The notes: generated from the sequence alone by a model not told the origin. DNA of 64,000 nt from Halorubrum sp. 2020YC2 (GCF_018623055.1 NZ_CP076019.1:1922001-1986000), one strand, 5' to 3'. Positions 42,117 through 52,183 are shown, numbered from the stretch's first letter. Program-made: numbers and translations.

Positions 42117-43241
42117 ATGCACGTGGGGATCGCGGTGAACCCGGTCGCCGGGATGGGGGGCCGCGTCGGACTGAAGGGGACCGACGGGAAGGTGGCCGAG
42201 GCGGTCGGGCGCGGCGCGGAGCCGCGGGCCCCGGACCGGGCGAAGCGGACGCTCGACCGGCTGGCCGCGGTCGCCCCCGAGACGACCGTCTCCGTCGCGG
42301 CCGACCCGATGGGCGAGTCCGTCGTCCGCGAGGGGGGCTTCGACCCGGTCCGCGTCGTCGACCCGTTCGACGGCGATCCCCCGGAGCCGACCGAGACGAC
42401 CGCGGCGCACACCGCGGCGGTCGTGCGGGCGTTCGCGGGGACCGACGACGCCGACGCGTCGAGCGAGACCGGCGGCGACCCCGTCGACCTCGTCTTGTTC
42501 GTCGGCGGCGACGGGACCGCCGCGGACGTCGCGGAGGCCTTGGAGGGCACGGACGTGCCGATGCTCGGCGTGCCCGCCGGCGTGAAAGTGTACTCGTCGG
42601 TGTTCGCGGTGTCGCCGGAGGACGCGGCCGAGGTCGCCGCGTCGTTCTCGCGGACCGAGCGCCGCGAGGTGATGGACATCGACGAGGACGCCTACCGCGA
42701 GGGAGAGGTGAACCCGACGCTCCGGGGCGTCGCGCACGTCCCGGTCGCGGACGACCTCCAGTCGTCGAAACAGACCGCGAGCGGGACCGTCGAGTCGCTG
42801 GCGGAGGGCGTCGCGGCGGACGTGCGCGAGCGCGGCGGCGACGGCGTCACCTTCGTCCTCGGTCCGGGGTCGACCGTGGGCGCGATCAAGGACGAACTCA
42901 GCTTCGAACCGTCGCCCATCGGCGTCGACGTCTGGCGCGACGGGGAGGTGGTCGTCCGGGACGCGACGGAGGCGCAGATCCTCGACGCGCTGGGCGAGGA
43001 GAACGTGATCGTCGTCTCTCCCATCGGCGGGCAGGGGTTCGTCTTCGGGCGCGGGAACCCGCAGATTTCGCCCGCGGTGATCCGGCGGTGTGACCTCCGG
43101 ATCGTCGCCTCGCGCGCCAAACTCGACGACGTGCGCGCGCTCCGCGTCGACACCGACGACCCCGAACTCGACGCCGAACTCGCCGGGTGGGTCCGCGTCC
43201 GCGTCGGGAAGTTCGAGACGCGAATGATGAAGATCGTCTGA
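42117..43241 (+). CDS. ATP-NAD kinase-like protein
   Basis: The protein has 374 residues. VGIAVNPVAGMGGRVGLKGTDG is the N-terminal motif of the NAD-kinase-like group COG3199. LVLFVGGDGTAADVAEAL carries the GGDG nucleotide-binding motif and VLGPGSTVGAIKDEL a further conserved loop. The C-terminal VVSPIGGQGFVFGRGNPQISP is also typical. These proteins are distinct from the main PpnK; NAD(H) phosphorylation is inferred. It is the last gene before the composition change at about 43.25 kb. Confidence 0.87.
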   Translation: MHVGIAVNPVAGMGGRVGLKGTDGKVAEAVGRGAEPRAPDRAKRTLDRLAAVAPETTVSVAADPMGESVVREGGFDPVRVVDPFDGDPPEPTETTAAHTAAVVRAFAGTDDADASSETGGDPVDLVLFVGGDGTAADVAEALEGTDVPMLGVPAGVKVYSSVFAVSPEDAAEVAASFSRTERREVMDIDEDAYREGEVNPTLRGVAHVPVADDLQSSKQTASGTVESLAEGVAADVRERGGDGVTFVLGPGSTVGAIKDELSFEPSPIGVDVWRDGEVVVRDATEAQILDALGEENVIVVSPIGGQGFVFGRGNPQISPAVIRRCDLRIVASRAKLDDVRALRVDTDDPELDAELAGWVRVRVGKFETRMMKIV

Positions 43242-43428
43242 CGCGGCCGGTCGTTCGCGCGGATCGAAGGCGTAGATGCGAAGCCGACGTTGGAACGCAG
43301 CCGGAGAGCGGAAAGGGGTTAATTCATGAAAAATATTCGTATATATCTACAACGGCGCCCGTGCGATGCGGAAACACCCTGAGCTCTCTCCAGTCGAAGC
43401 ACATAATAGATAATATTACTTATATATT

Positions 43429-45087
43429 TCACGGGTCTGTCGGCCTCGACTCGCTGCTCCCATGAAAACGAACCACTACGGTAGTGCCTGTGGTGCCAGT
43501 AGACTGGAACTCAAGCTCCGCCCCGAGTTGGCTTACCGCCCAATTGACGAACCAAAGTCCGACACCAAGTCCGTGTTCGAGTTGCGTTTCGCTCGATTCG
43601 GTCAGTAGGTCACGCTCTCGGTCGGGGATCCCCGGACCGTTGTCCGCGATTCGGAGCTGCGGGACGTCATCAGCAGTCGTTTGAACCTCGATGTCGACCC
43701 GTGCGGGATCGTCTGAGTGAACGATGGCGTTCTCGACGAGTTCAGTCATGAGCCGACGTACAACAGTCCGATAGGTAGTAAGGTGGAGCCGCTCCGGCGC
43801 GGTGACTGTGACACTACTTTCCGGGTAGTCATCTCGCGCTGTCGCAGCGACCTCGTGGGCGACAGCAGCAACATCGACCGTCGACGGAGCGCCGACGCTA
43901 TCGGTCATGACTGCTTCGGCTTCCCGCGCTTTCCGACTGACTGAGGCGAGGTCTGTGGCACTACTTCGAATCGCTGTACGATGTGTATCGTCTGCTACGT
44001 GGTCCGCGTGGGCTAAGATCACGTCGAGTTTGTTCCGAGCGTTGTGTCGCAACACTCGATTAAGTACTGAGAGTCGCTGCTCACGGGTTCGTTGGTCGGT
44101 CACGTCTCGAAACACAATTGTCCTCGCTACCGGCTCCCCACCGTCGTCACTCGTGTCGCGTTCGACGTCGGAGACCGTGAACTGAAACTGACGCCGTCCC
44201 TTGGTCGTTTGTAGCGAGACGACCTCTGTGGTGCCCGCCGATAGGTCGACTCCGCCGATACCGTCAACGGCCGCGTTGAGTGGCGTCCCGACTACGTCTC
44301 GTGTCGTCCAGCCAAACAAGCCTTCAGCTGTTACATTGGCGTCGAGGATATTTGCTTCCCAGTCCACGACGACGACCGCTTCCTGAAGCGATTCAACGAC
44401 GCGTGACCGGGCGACATAATCCGCCTTTGGGAACCCTGTCAACACCGGGTAGCGTTGGACCGCGGCGGTGAGCAGGACTCCCGAGACCAACAAACCGCCC
44501 GTGACGCCGTCGATGATGGAACTCCCGTCGAGCCAGCCACCAACAATGTATGGTGCTGAGACTGCTCCGAGCTGGATCCCGACCTGTGTCCTCGAAACGC
44601 GTCCGTGGTTCCACCCGTACCTGAGGAAGAGAAATGCCGCGTAGACGTAAATCAGGAACATCAGGGATATCTCTGTGCCGACGAGTGACGCCAATGACCG
44701 ACGTATCTCTTCTCCCGTTGGGTCACCTTCGAACGTGGCTACTGCACCGCCCAGCGGGAGCGCGAGGAGAACGAACAAAGCGCCTCGGAGGCGGGTGAAT
44801 CCCGTCTCTCGGCCGATGTACCCCAGCACATAGACCAACCAGATCGCAGGGAGAAAGACGATCGGAACGATCTGTGCGATAGCAGCGAAATTCGATCCGA
44901 CACCCCACGCATTCGGAAACTCAGAGATCAGGGAAAGAAGCGCCCATACTAACAGACTACTAGTCAGGAGCGCAAAGGGAACCGCGTTTGGCGGGGATCG
45001 GTCCTTCGTCGTTTGCCATGTTACCCACGAGAGGAGGCTTACGACAACGACATCAACGGCTACCGACGTTCCTAATGAGAATAGCAT
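43429..45087 (-). CDS. 7TM-PAS sensor histidine kinase
   Basis: The protein has 552 residues. Residues 1-230 hold seven TM segments of the histidine-kinase N-terminal 7TM type. A PAS domain (SLQEAVVVVDWEANILDANVTAEGLFGW) follows, ending VFRDVTDQRTREQRLSVL. The H-box is VLNRVLRHNARNKLDVILAHAD, the N-box LMTELVENAIVHSDD, the G-boxes ADNGPGIPDRE and GLGVGLWFVNW. All needed residues are present. The HRNARNK-like H-box is characteristic of haloarchaeal kinases. It is the first gene of the lower-GC accessory part; its signal and partner are unknown. Confidence 0.9.
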   Translation of the reverse strand: MLFSLGTSVAVDVVVVSLLSWVTWQTTKDRSPPNAVPFALLTSSLLVWALLSLISEFPNAWGVGSNFAAIAQIVPIVFLPAIWLVYVLGYIGRETGFTRLRGALFVLLALPLGGAVATFEGDPTGEEIRRSLASLVGTEISLMFLIYVYAAFLFLRYGWNHGRVSRTQVGIQLGAVSAPYIVGGWLDGSSIIDGVTGGLLVSGVLLTAAVQRYPVLTGFPKADYVARSRVVESLQEAVVVVDWEANILDANVTAEGLFGWTTRDVVGTPLNAAVDGIGGVDLSAGTTEVVSLQTTKGRRQFQFTVSDVERDTSDDGGEPVARTIVFRDVTDQRTREQRLSVLNRVLRHNARNKLDVILAHADHVADDTHRTAIRSSATDLASVSRKAREAEAVMTDSVGAPSTVDVAAVAHEVAATARDDYPESSVTVTAPERLHLTTYRTVVRRLMTELVENAIVHSDDPARVDIEVQTTADDVPQLRIADNGPGIPDRERDLLTESSETQLEHGLGVGLWFVNWAVSQLGAELEFQSTGTTGTTVVVRFHGSSESRPTDP

Positions 45088-45281
45088 CGGTGGAGAGCCA
45101 TTGCTTTCGGATTTCTAGGTAGAACTGCGTTGAACCGTCGGCCGGTTACAGCGATCATTGCGGTTGATTACGTTTGTCGTTCGAGTGATTCAGCCATAAC
45201 TTCGTTGTCTCTGTTACCAGCCCGGAAACAGTAGTGTGATGAGAGGTGTGGCGGACTCTATCGGTAGTTGTCACTTCAAAT

Positions 45282-46880
45282 TCATTTCTGAGTTTTTCGG
45301 CTTCGTCCGACAGCGGCGGCGATCAGCAGAAGTACGGTCGCAATCGCTATCCAAATCGGTGTTCCCCGTGCGACCGTTTCCGGATGCGCGGGGATGAAAT
45401 CGAGGGAATAGACTGCGTTCATCGGCCCGAGATACCACAATGAGAGGAAAAGCACCTCAAACACTCGTGACGTACCGAGCAAGACACCGCTTGTAATTGC
45501 GAGTGCCGGTATAAAACAGGCACCGATAAAGACTGCGCCAACGGTAGTGAACTCGCCTGCCAGAACGAGCGCTACGAGGACCCCGGCCCCAGAGAGAAGT
45601 GCGATGGAAACGCCACCGATGTACGTGGCCGCAAGTTGTCGAAGTGGATACGCCGAAGTGAAGACTAATTCACTAGTCCGGTAGCGTTGCTCTCGGACGC
45701 CGAGCCCTGCCCACACCGAGAGACCGAAGAGCCAGGCTACAGGGAGGACAAAGCTTCGGGCGGCGCGTATCGGTGTGAGTAGTCCGGCAACGATACAGCT
45801 CCCGACCCCGAGATACCACCACCACCGCTGCCCTCGAAGCGCGATACGCATTTCGGCGGTTAGCATTCGACGGCCCGGAACCCGACTCGGACTCGGTGAA
45901 ACCGGCTGGAGATTGATCTCAGATGGGTGTGTCGTCACCTCGTCGGCCGGGGCACGTCGATTCGTGGTTCCGTCCTCGTCAGTTTGAGATCTATCCTTGT
46001 CAAAGAGTGTCTCCGTTATCCGTTCGAGGATCCCAGGCGAGGGCTCGAATCTATCGAACGCAACTGCGGCACCGACTAATCCAATACCGGCTGCTGCTAG
46101 CGTCGGACCACGACTAAGCAACTCAGCTGCTCCCCACTCGATGCCGTTCCACGTGAACATCGTCACACTACCAGGATCGCCTGTGAACGCGAACGAGCGA
46201 TTCTCAAATACGGTGGGGTCAGCGCCCGCTGCTTCAACCATACTGTTCCGGACGACCGCCAGTCCGGTGGGACCGTACGTAACGCTGGACCCTAGCGACG
46301 CGATGCCGAATGCGCCGAGGGCGCCGAAAAAATAGAGCACAGAGCCGAGCGTCCCTCGGAGCGACCGGAACGTCTCCGTCAGCACCGCAACCGCGGCGAC
46401 GAGCGTCATCGCTGGCAGCGTCAGGAACACGAACGGCGAAGCAAGCGCCCAGAAATCGAATGTCCCAGTTCCGTGAAGCGCGTAGGCAGCGACGGTTGCC
46501 AAGGCGAGAAGCGCAGTTACTAGCGTGAGCAATAGGAGGTAACCGAGCCATCGGCCAACGAGATATGTTCCGTTACTGATTGGAGATGTGGCGACAAGCT
46601 CTCCGACCCCCGTCTCATCTTCTCGGGTTACGGCTCCACGCACCAATGTAAACCCGAACACAAACAGCAGAAAGGTCCCCATCGTGGCAACCATTCCACC
46701 GAACCACGCCGCATTTTGAACGCCGGTGTACTCTCCGGCGACGACCAACTGCGTCGTGTCTGACGTGAGCGATTGGGCAAACCATGCGATGAGAACCGGG
46801 ATTACGAGATACTTCGGCGAGCGTAGGCGTCGTCGAAGATCAGCAAGTGCCACCTGAACGGCTTTCCGACCGACGGTCAC
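45282..46880 (-). CDS. ABC-2 type transporter permease
   Basis: The protein has 532 residues with about twelve TM segments in two halves of six, joined by a soluble linker (residues about 290-350). Each half opens with an amphipathic coupling region (VALADLRRRLRSPKYLVIPV; TAEMRIALRGQRWWWY). VRGAVTREDETGVGELVATSPISN is the usual ABC-2 'reset' loop. Its start overlaps the ATPase stop by 4 bases, so both form an operon. Substrate is unknown; export of a peptide, lipid or drug is typical of this class. Confidence 0.88.
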   Translation of the reverse strand: MTVGRKAVQVALADLRRRLRSPKYLVIPVLIAWFAQSLTSDTTQLVVAGEYTGVQNAAWFGGMVATMGTFLLFVFGFTLVRGAVTREDETGVGELVATSPISNGTYLVGRWLGYLLLLTLVTALLALATVAAYALHGTGTFDFWALASPFVFLTLPAMTLVAAVAVLTETFRSLRGTLGSVLYFFGALGAFGIASLGSSVTYGPTGLAVVRNSMVEAAGADPTVFENRSFAFTGDPGSVTMFTWNGIEWGAAELLSRGPTLAAAGIGLVGAAVAFDRFEPSPGILERITETLFDKDRSQTDEDGTTNRRAPADEVTTHPSEINLQPVSPSPSRVPGRRMLTAEMRIALRGQRWWWYLGVGSCIVAGLLTPIRAARSFVLPVAWLFGLSVWAGLGVREQRYRTSELVFTSAYPLRQLAATYIGGVSIALLSGAGVLVALVLAGEFTTVGAVFIGACFIPALAITSGVLLGTSRVFEVLFLSLWYLGPMNAVYSLDFIPAHPETVARGTPIWIAIATVLLLIAAAVGRSRKTQK

Positions 46881-47836
46881 CGGTCATCACCCGGGACAGC
46901 CTCAGCCGACCCACCCAGCAGATCGAGATAGGCTTCTTCGAGAGTCGGTGAGACAGCAGTTGCGTTCCGGGGCGGGTCTTCTGTCACGATGCGTGCGTGG
47001 ACGCCGTCGCTTCGCCTCGTCGTCGTGCTTGTGAGGTAGTTTGCCTTGACAGATTGGAGTTCGTTCTGTGAGACAACGACCTCCCAAACGCGGTCAGTAA
47101 CCTCATCGAGCAATCGCTCTGGTGTTGTGTGAGCACGTAGCCGTCCGTCCGCGAGGACTGCTACTTCGGTCGCTGTTGCTTCAACGTCAGAGACGATATG
47201 CGTCGAGAGGATGACAACGCGGTCGTCCCCGAGTGATGAGAGGACGTTCCGAAACCGGACGCGTTCTGCGGGATCCAAGCCAACCGTCGGCTCGTCAACC
47301 ACGAGAAGGTCGGGATCCGTCAACAGCGCTTGAGCGATCCCGACGCGCTGACGCATTCCGCCTGAGAACCCACCCAGTCGTCTCTTGCGATCCTCACGAA
47401 GGTTGGTAAGATCGAGTAGGTCGTCGATACGGTCACGGGCTTCCTCCCGTTTGAGCCCCCGGATCGCCGCGAGGTACGAGAGGAACTCCTCGGCGGTGAG
47501 CTCCGGATACACACCGAAGTTCTGTGGGAGGTAGCCGACGTTCTCTCGGAGCGTGTTCGGAGAGGCCACGACATCAGTCCCGTCGAACGTAATCGTGCCT
47601 TCTGTCGGGGCGAGATACGTCGTGATGAGTCGCATCAGCGTCGACTTCCCAGCGCCGTTCGGACCGAGAAGACCCACCACACCCGGTCCGAGTTCTACCG
47701 ACACGTCACGAACGCCCCAGAGGTTGTCGTACTGCTTCCCGACACCGTCAAGATAGAGTCGTGGACCGCTTGCTGTGGTTTCGTTTGAAACGTTGTCCTG
47801 AGCGGCTGCTGTTGGAGGGCTTTCTAGCGGGGCCAT
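46877..47836 (-). CDS. ABC transporter ATP-binding protein
   Basis: The protein has 319 residues. Walker A is LLGPNGAGKSTLMRLI, the Q-loop YLPQNFGVYPELTAEEF, the signature FSGGMRQRVGIAQALL, Walker B LLVVDEPTVGLDP, and the H-loop ILSTHIVSDVE. A C-terminal domain of about 80 residues is typical of ABC-2 exporters. It is the upstream partner of the permease at 45282-46880. All motifs are intact. Confidence 0.95.
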   Translation of the reverse strand: MAPLESPPTAAAQDNVSNETTASGPRLYLDGVGKQYDNLWGVRDVSVELGPGVVGLLGPNGAGKSTLMRLITTYLAPTEGTITFDGTDVVASPNTLRENVGYLPQNFGVYPELTAEEFLSYLAAIRGLKREEARDRIDDLLDLTNLREDRKRRLGGFSGGMRQRVGIAQALLTDPDLLVVDEPTVGLDPAERVRFRNVLSSLGDDRVVILSTHIVSDVEATATEVAVLADGRLRAHTTPERLLDEVTDRVWEVVVSQNELQSVKANYLTSTTTRRSDGVHARIVTEDPPRNATAVSPTLEEAYLDLLGGSAEAVPGDDR

Positions 47837-47956
47837 TTGTCTCTCTCCGTGATCCTCTGTTGGTATCTGTTACTGAAATAAAAGTTCTCACTAGCGTTGC
47901 TACTGTTGAAACACTCCGTTTACGCTTACTTGTTCTCTCAAAAATGTCCGAGCAAC

Positions 47957-48928
47957 ATGCAGCGTACCGTCCGTGGAGTGGCAGTCACGGTTACGCCGGT
48001 GATCCTTATCGCGCTCGTCCTCGGACTCGGTATCGCCGGGTATGGGGGGTATGACTACGTCCGGCAATCGAACGCCGTCGATGATGCTGTCGCTGTGGAG
48101 ACGACTGTCGTCGACGCGGAGATTACCAGGTCTGAAGGGCGTCGCTTCTACTATCGCGCCTCAGTCGAACATACCTACGAATATCAGGGGGGAGAATATA
48201 CGAGCAAACAGGTGTTCCCGGGCTCAACGAGGCCGATGTACACCGTCCGGGGCGACGCTCAGCGCGTTATCGAGCCGTACGAGCCGAACGTGACGGCGAC
48301 GGCCTACGTTGACCCCGACAACCCCAGTAGAGCATTTCTCGAACGACAAACGACGTTTGCTCCGTTCAAATTCATCGGTTTCGGGGGCCTTCTGGCACTC
48401 TTGACAACGCTCCATGCGATCGGCGCGCGTAGTCCCGGCCAAAATACGGGGATCCGTCAGGCGAGCGAGCGAGAGCCGACTCGAAATGAGACGGCGTCCG
48501 GCGTCCAACGGAACACGTTGTCTCGATTTAGCAAACGTCTCATGTTGTTCACACCGGCCGTTTTCCTCGTTTCTCTCGTAACTATGGTGGCGCTTCTCTT
48601 GAGCTCTGAGGAGTCGTCGATACGGGTCAGTCTGACTACCCCGGTCGGATTCGCGTTACTCGCGGCCCTTCTGTCGGCACTCGGGTTCTTACTCGGGCTC
48701 ACGCTCTATGGCATCTGGTCGGTTACCGAGTACGGACGACTCCGTGAGCGCATTCCCGACCCACGGCCACCGAGCCCGTTCCGGCATCCGTCGCGTCTCG
48801 TCACAATCCTGTACTCCCGCGACGAACTCGACACCTATGGGCGCCGAGTGAAACTAACCGGCTTTGTGTTTACTCTGATCGAGTTCCTCGTCGGTCTCCT
48901 CGCGTTCGTCCTCGTGACGGCCTCGTAA
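47957..48928 (+). CDS. DUF3592-type membrane protein
   Basis: The protein has 323 residues. A first TM (VTPVILIALVLGLGIAGYGG) is followed by an exposed beta domain, with VETTVVDAEITRSEGRRFYY, HTYEYQGGEYTSKQVFPG and VTATAYVDPDNPSRAFLE, which is the DUF3592 pattern. Four further TM segments follow, with polar loops. The ATG at 47957 gives the normal DUF3592 N-terminus. A shorter relative lies at 54064-54507. It is divergent from the ABC transporter. Function is unknown. Confidence 0.75.
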   Translation: MQRTVRGVAVTVTPVILIALVLGLGIAGYGGYDYVRQSNAVDDAVAVETTVVDAEITRSEGRRFYYRASVEHTYEYQGGEYTSKQVFPGSTRPMYTVRGDAQRVIEPYEPNVTATAYVDPDNPSRAFLERQTTFAPFKFIGFGGLLALLTTLHAIGARSPGQNTGIRQASEREPTRNETASGVQRNTLSRFSKRLMLFTPAVFLVSLVTMVALLLSSEESSIRVSLTTPVGFALLAALLSALGFLLGLTLYGIWSVTEYGRLRERIPDPRPPSPFRHPSRLVTILYSRDELDTYGRRVKLTGFVFTLIEFLVGLLAFVLVTAS

Positions 48929-48942
48929 GGACGAACGAAAAA

Positions 48943-49155
48943 TCAGCGTGATCGATACAGCGAGACGAGAGAACCGACGGACAGGACCGCACCGACGAGC
49001 AATAACGCGGCGCCTGTTCGCGTTGAGTCTGTAATTACCGTCGTCCCAACCGCCGCCATCACGGTTCCGATTACAGCCAGTAGAACCTTCCATACTGCGT
49101 TGGGGACTAACTCCAGCAGCATCTGAAAAATGAACTCAAAGATGTCGTCTATCAT
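48943..49155 (-). CDS. Small two-TM membrane protein
   Basis: The protein has 70 residues. MIDDIFEFIFQMLLELVPNAVW is an amphipathic start, followed by two TM helices (KVLLAVIGTVMAAVGTTVI and GAALLLVGAVLSVGSLVSLY) and a YRSR end. The shape resembles small hydrophobic haloarchaeal proteins of unknown role. It converges on the DUF3592 gene. Confidence 0.55.
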   Translation of the reverse strand: MIDDIFEFIFQMLLELVPNAVWKVLLAVIGTVMAAVGTTVITDSTRTGAALLLVGAVLSVGSLVSLYRSR

Positions 49156-49324
49156 GTCGATTACTCACCGTGTCGTTGGGCGGTTCGACAGTTACCAGCA
49201 GCGCTGATTGTTCCGTCCGCCTGCTTCTTCTTAATTCCGTATTCGCTATTTCAACCTCTCCAGATGTTGAGGAGTTGTGTCAGGACACAAGGATCAGTAT
49301 TTCCTGTGATGAATGGTTTCCACG

Positions 49325-49971
49325 ATGCCCGCCACGAGTCTCGAGTACTCACAGAAAGCGGTCGATGTGGCACAACGCTATCTCAGGCGCGAACGTTCAC
49401 TCAGCGCGCTTGTGGTCGTCCTCGCGGTGTCGATATTCCTCAGCACGTATCTCGTAGCGTCATTGCTCCCGGGTGCTCTCGTCGCAGTCATCGTCCTTGT
49501 TGGTGTCCGGTTTCCCGTTCTTCGGTCAGATGGGACGTTCCGACTTCGAACTAGTGACGGCCTCGACACTGTCATTGACGTTTTTGCTGGGTCGGTACCG
49601 CCGGTCCTCGCAGTTCAGTAGGGTGTAGCTGATGAGGTCTCCACGGAAGATGACGCGGCGATGTACTCCGTTTCGTGCCTGTTCGGACTCCGATCGGCCG
49701 ACGTGACTGTCCAAACCGAGACGAGTTCGGCAGCGGCCGACGAGTCTGTGAGTGAGTCAGACGTCACCGTTAACGACCAACCGTGGGCGACGTACACGTC
49801 GACGGTTAGCAACACGGCGAATACACTACCGTCGATGTTACGTACACCTCGAATCGGCTGTTCGGACGACGACGCGTCCCACAACGGCTAACGGCGAATC
49901 GGTACCGCGATGAAGCGCTCTCGGTTCAGGGCGATACCGTCGTCACATGACACGCACGCTTCGGTCTCTAG
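49325..49971 (+). pseudogene. Decayed haloarchaeal membrane-protein gene
   Basis: A frame from the ATG at 49325 encodes SLEYSQKAVDVAQRYLRRER, two TM helices and VRLRT-like continuation, then meets TAG at 49619. Past this stop the same frame continues sensibly (GVADEVSTEDDAAMYSVSCLFGLRS, and VNDQPWATYTSTVS) to about 49808, after which the next coding-like stretch (EYTTVDVTYTSNRLFGRRRVP, then RYRDEALSVQGDTVV) is in another frame. A TGA at 49948 interrupts it shortly before a natural-looking end at 49971 (HARFGL). Two stops and one frameshift show a dead gene. The family is a haloarchaeal one that I recall only by pattern. Confidence 0.75.
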
Positions 49972-50072
49972 TCGTTAACCGACGTTCCCCGTCCTGGAGG
50001 TGTTTGACCCTGCCCCCATAACGGCTCTTCGTGTGGAGAAGTCGTTTCGGCGGTCCCGGTCGCGGCGATACG

Positions 50073-50972
50073 TCACAACCGTCGCGAATCGAGAACGGCA
50101 CAGCCCTCGTTGAGGTCGACAGCAAGCGCTTCATCGTCGAACCTGACCGTGACTCGTGCTGCCGGCGTCTCGCCTTCGGCAAGGCAGACGTCGCTGACTT
50201 TCGCTAAGTCGTGCGGTCCGATCTGAGCGTCGCGCGAGCCGAGCCCCTGCTCGGCGTACAACGTCTCGACGGCGTGGTGGCCGAGGACCGTGTGTGCGAT
50301 CGGAATCGGGTATGACACCCAACAGGCCTCACATGACGCCGTTCCGTACGGCACGTCGTCGTAGAGATACGCCTCGGGAACAGAATCGCGAGGAAACGAC
50401 AAGCCTGCTTCGCCCCAGCAGTGAGGACAGATTCCATCGCGTAGTAACCGGACGTCACACGCGTGCTTCCGCAGTGAAGCGTCGATAATCTCCTGTAACG
50501 TTCGCGTTTCCGCTGCCTGTGGTGGCGCCGGATAGGCGACCGCGGCACCGTGGTCCGGACAGCCGATGGATAGCCGATGGTCCCGGTAGGCTGCGATCAG
50601 GTTTCGTTCGCAGTATGGACAGTCATACTCGGTCTCCTGTCGGTCGGTCGCTACTTCTTCGTCATCGGCTTCTTTGTCGTAACTACCGGCGCGGATTGCG
50701 CTTGCGATTTCAAGAGCGGCCACCCGAGGCTGATACTGCCCATCGACCTTCCTGATAAATGTCTCTTGAAGCTCAGACAGGTGATAGCTGAACCGACTGG
50801 TATCCTCGACGCCGACTTGGTCACGTAACTCGGAAAACGTCGGCCACGCTGAGGACCACGCCTCCTCGTACTGGTCAGCGAGTGTGAGCAGAATCCGAAT
50901 CCGCGTTTCGTCGGTCAAGGCCGCGTGTCTCGCTTCGCGAACTGAGTCGGTGTTAGACATCGGTGCGTTCAC
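50073..50972 (-). CDS. ArsR-like winged-helix regulator with zinc-ribbon-like C-terminal domain
   Basis: The protein has 299 residues. REARHAALTDETRIRILLTLAD, then RDQVGVEDTSRFSYHLSELQETFI, is an ArsR-type winged helix. The C-terminal half has cysteine pairs (YDCPYCERN, IGCPDH, GICPHCWGE, SCEACW) giving two probable zinc sites of the DUF7351/DUF7345 kind. Such proteins are common transcription regulators in haloarchaea. It is divergent from the CPBP gene at 51069, which may be its target (inference). The in-frame ATG at 50960 is an alternative start. Confidence 0.85.
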   Translation of the reverse strand: MNAPMSNTDSVREARHAALTDETRIRILLTLADQYEEAWSSAWPTFSELRDQVGVEDTSRFSYHLSELQETFIRKVDGQYQPRVAALEIASAIRAGSYDKEADDEEVATDRQETEYDCPYCERNLIAAYRDHRLSIGCPDHGAAVAYPAPPQAAETRTLQEIIDASLRKHACDVRLLRDGICPHCWGEAGLSFPRDSVPEAYLYDDVPYGTASCEACWVSYPIPIAHTVLGHHAVETLYAEQGLGSRDAQIGPHDLAKVSDVCLAEGETPAARVTVRFDDEALAVDLNEGCAVLDSRRL

Positions 50973-51068
50973 TCGTGTTGCGGTATGTGATATGATCTGA
51001 CCTGTCGCTGATTCAACTTAACGGTTATCCAGATAACACTTACAACTCACTACGAACTGTCTGAGGGT

Positions 51069-51827
51069 GTGGTTGAATTACCCTCCACCCTGACGACGTT
51101 TCAGGACCGACTCGACGACGAAACCGGTATCGCTCGCACGGGAGTGTTTCTCGCACTCATCGTCTCAGTAACGATAGTCCTCAATTTGGCGGCTTCGCTC
51201 GTCGTGGTGACGGTAATCGGTTCAGACGCAGGTGGAACAGCGACCTTCATCGCGGGGACCGTCGGGACTGAACTCTCGTTTTTACTCGTTGGACTGAGCT
51301 ATCTCCGATCTCGTAGCGCGTTTCGGCTGGGGGTTCAGGTACCCGATCGGACGACCGCTCCTCTCGTTTTTCTCGGACTGGTTGCGAGTTTCGTGACGGC
51401 ATTTATCTCACTCGCAGTTACTGACGTTCTTATCCCGGCTATCGAACTCTCGCCTGGCTACATGGAGTATACCAATCTGAATACGCCGACTGGGATCGGG
51501 CTTCTCCTCGCTGTGATTCTGTCGCTAACTGTGATCGGCCCCGTCGAGGAGTTCTTCTTTCGTGGGGTTGTCCAAGGTCGGCTCCGATCTGCGCTCCGTC
51601 CACGGAGCGCGATCGGGGTCGCCGGACTCGTCTTTGCGCTGTTTCACGTGTACCCTGTCCTGCTCCTATCACCACCGGCGATCGGTGTCGCTCATATGGC
51701 GGCCTACTACTCGCTGATGGGCGGTATCTTTGGCTGGGTGTATCACCGGACCGATACCCTCCTCGGGCCCGCGCTCGTCCACGGAACGTTCAACGCGGTG
51801 ATATTCACTATCCCGTTATGGACCTGA
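51069..51827 (+). CDS. CPBP-family intramembrane protease (Abi/CAAX-like)
   Basis: The protein has 252 residues with about seven TM segments and a GTG start. The active-site motifs are intact: GPVEEFFFRGVVQGRLR (EExxxR), FALFHVYPV (FxxxH) and LVHGTFNAVIF (HxxxN/B). Members process prenylated proteins or confer resistance to bacteriocin-like peptides. The divergent ArsR-like gene may regulate it. A second, differing CPBP gene is at 55451. Confidence 0.92.
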   Translation: MVELPSTLTTFQDRLDDETGIARTGVFLALIVSVTIVLNLAASLVVVTVIGSDAGGTATFIAGTVGTELSFLLVGLSYLRSRSAFRLGVQVPDRTTAPLVFLGLVASFVTAFISLAVTDVLIPAIELSPGYMEYTNLNTPTGIGLLLAVILSLTVIGPVEEFFFRGVVQGRLRSALRPRSAIGVAGLVFALFHVYPVLLLSPPAIGVAHMAAYYSLMGGIFGWVYHRTDTLLGPALVHGTFNAVIFTIPLWT

Positions 51828-51828
51828 T

Positions 51829-52155
51829 TCAGTCACTATCGGTGAAATAGCCCTCGAGGGGCACGTTGATCGTGATTGAGTAGTCTGAAACGGCAGGAGC
51901 CCTCCCGAGTCCAGACAACGCGTAGGCGAGACCCAGTACTGCGAACAGCACGGCTATTACCATCGTCGAGTTCACTACTCTGGTTGGGTTCGTTCGGAGC
52001 CACGGTGTGACCCGGACGACGGCGTTTTGAAAACTACGGGAGAATATCTCGATTCTCACAATTAGCGTAATCGACATTATCGAATAAATCGCCACAAAAG
52101 CAGAGCACCACAGAAATCCAACGATTCGCGCTGTTCGCCCTTCATACGTTGGCAT
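51829..52155 (-). CDS. Two-TM membrane protein, unknown function
   Basis: The protein has 108 residues. TM1 is at about 12-33 (VGFLWCSAFVAIYSIMSITL) and TM2 at about 65-85 (STMVIAVLFAVLGLAYALSG); an exposed acidic end follows. Its start codon lies only 5 bases from the 8-bp target duplication (52160-52167) of the IS6-ended unit, so its original promoter has been separated from it or replaced. Confidence 0.6.
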   Translation of the reverse strand: MPTYEGRTARIVGFLWCSAFVAIYSIMSITLIVRIEIFSRSFQNAVVRVTPWLRTNPTRVVNSTMVIAVLFAVLGLAYALSGLGRAPAVSDYSITINVPLEGYFTDSD

Positions 52156-52183
52156 ATACGCTCTATTGGCTCTGTTGAAATCC

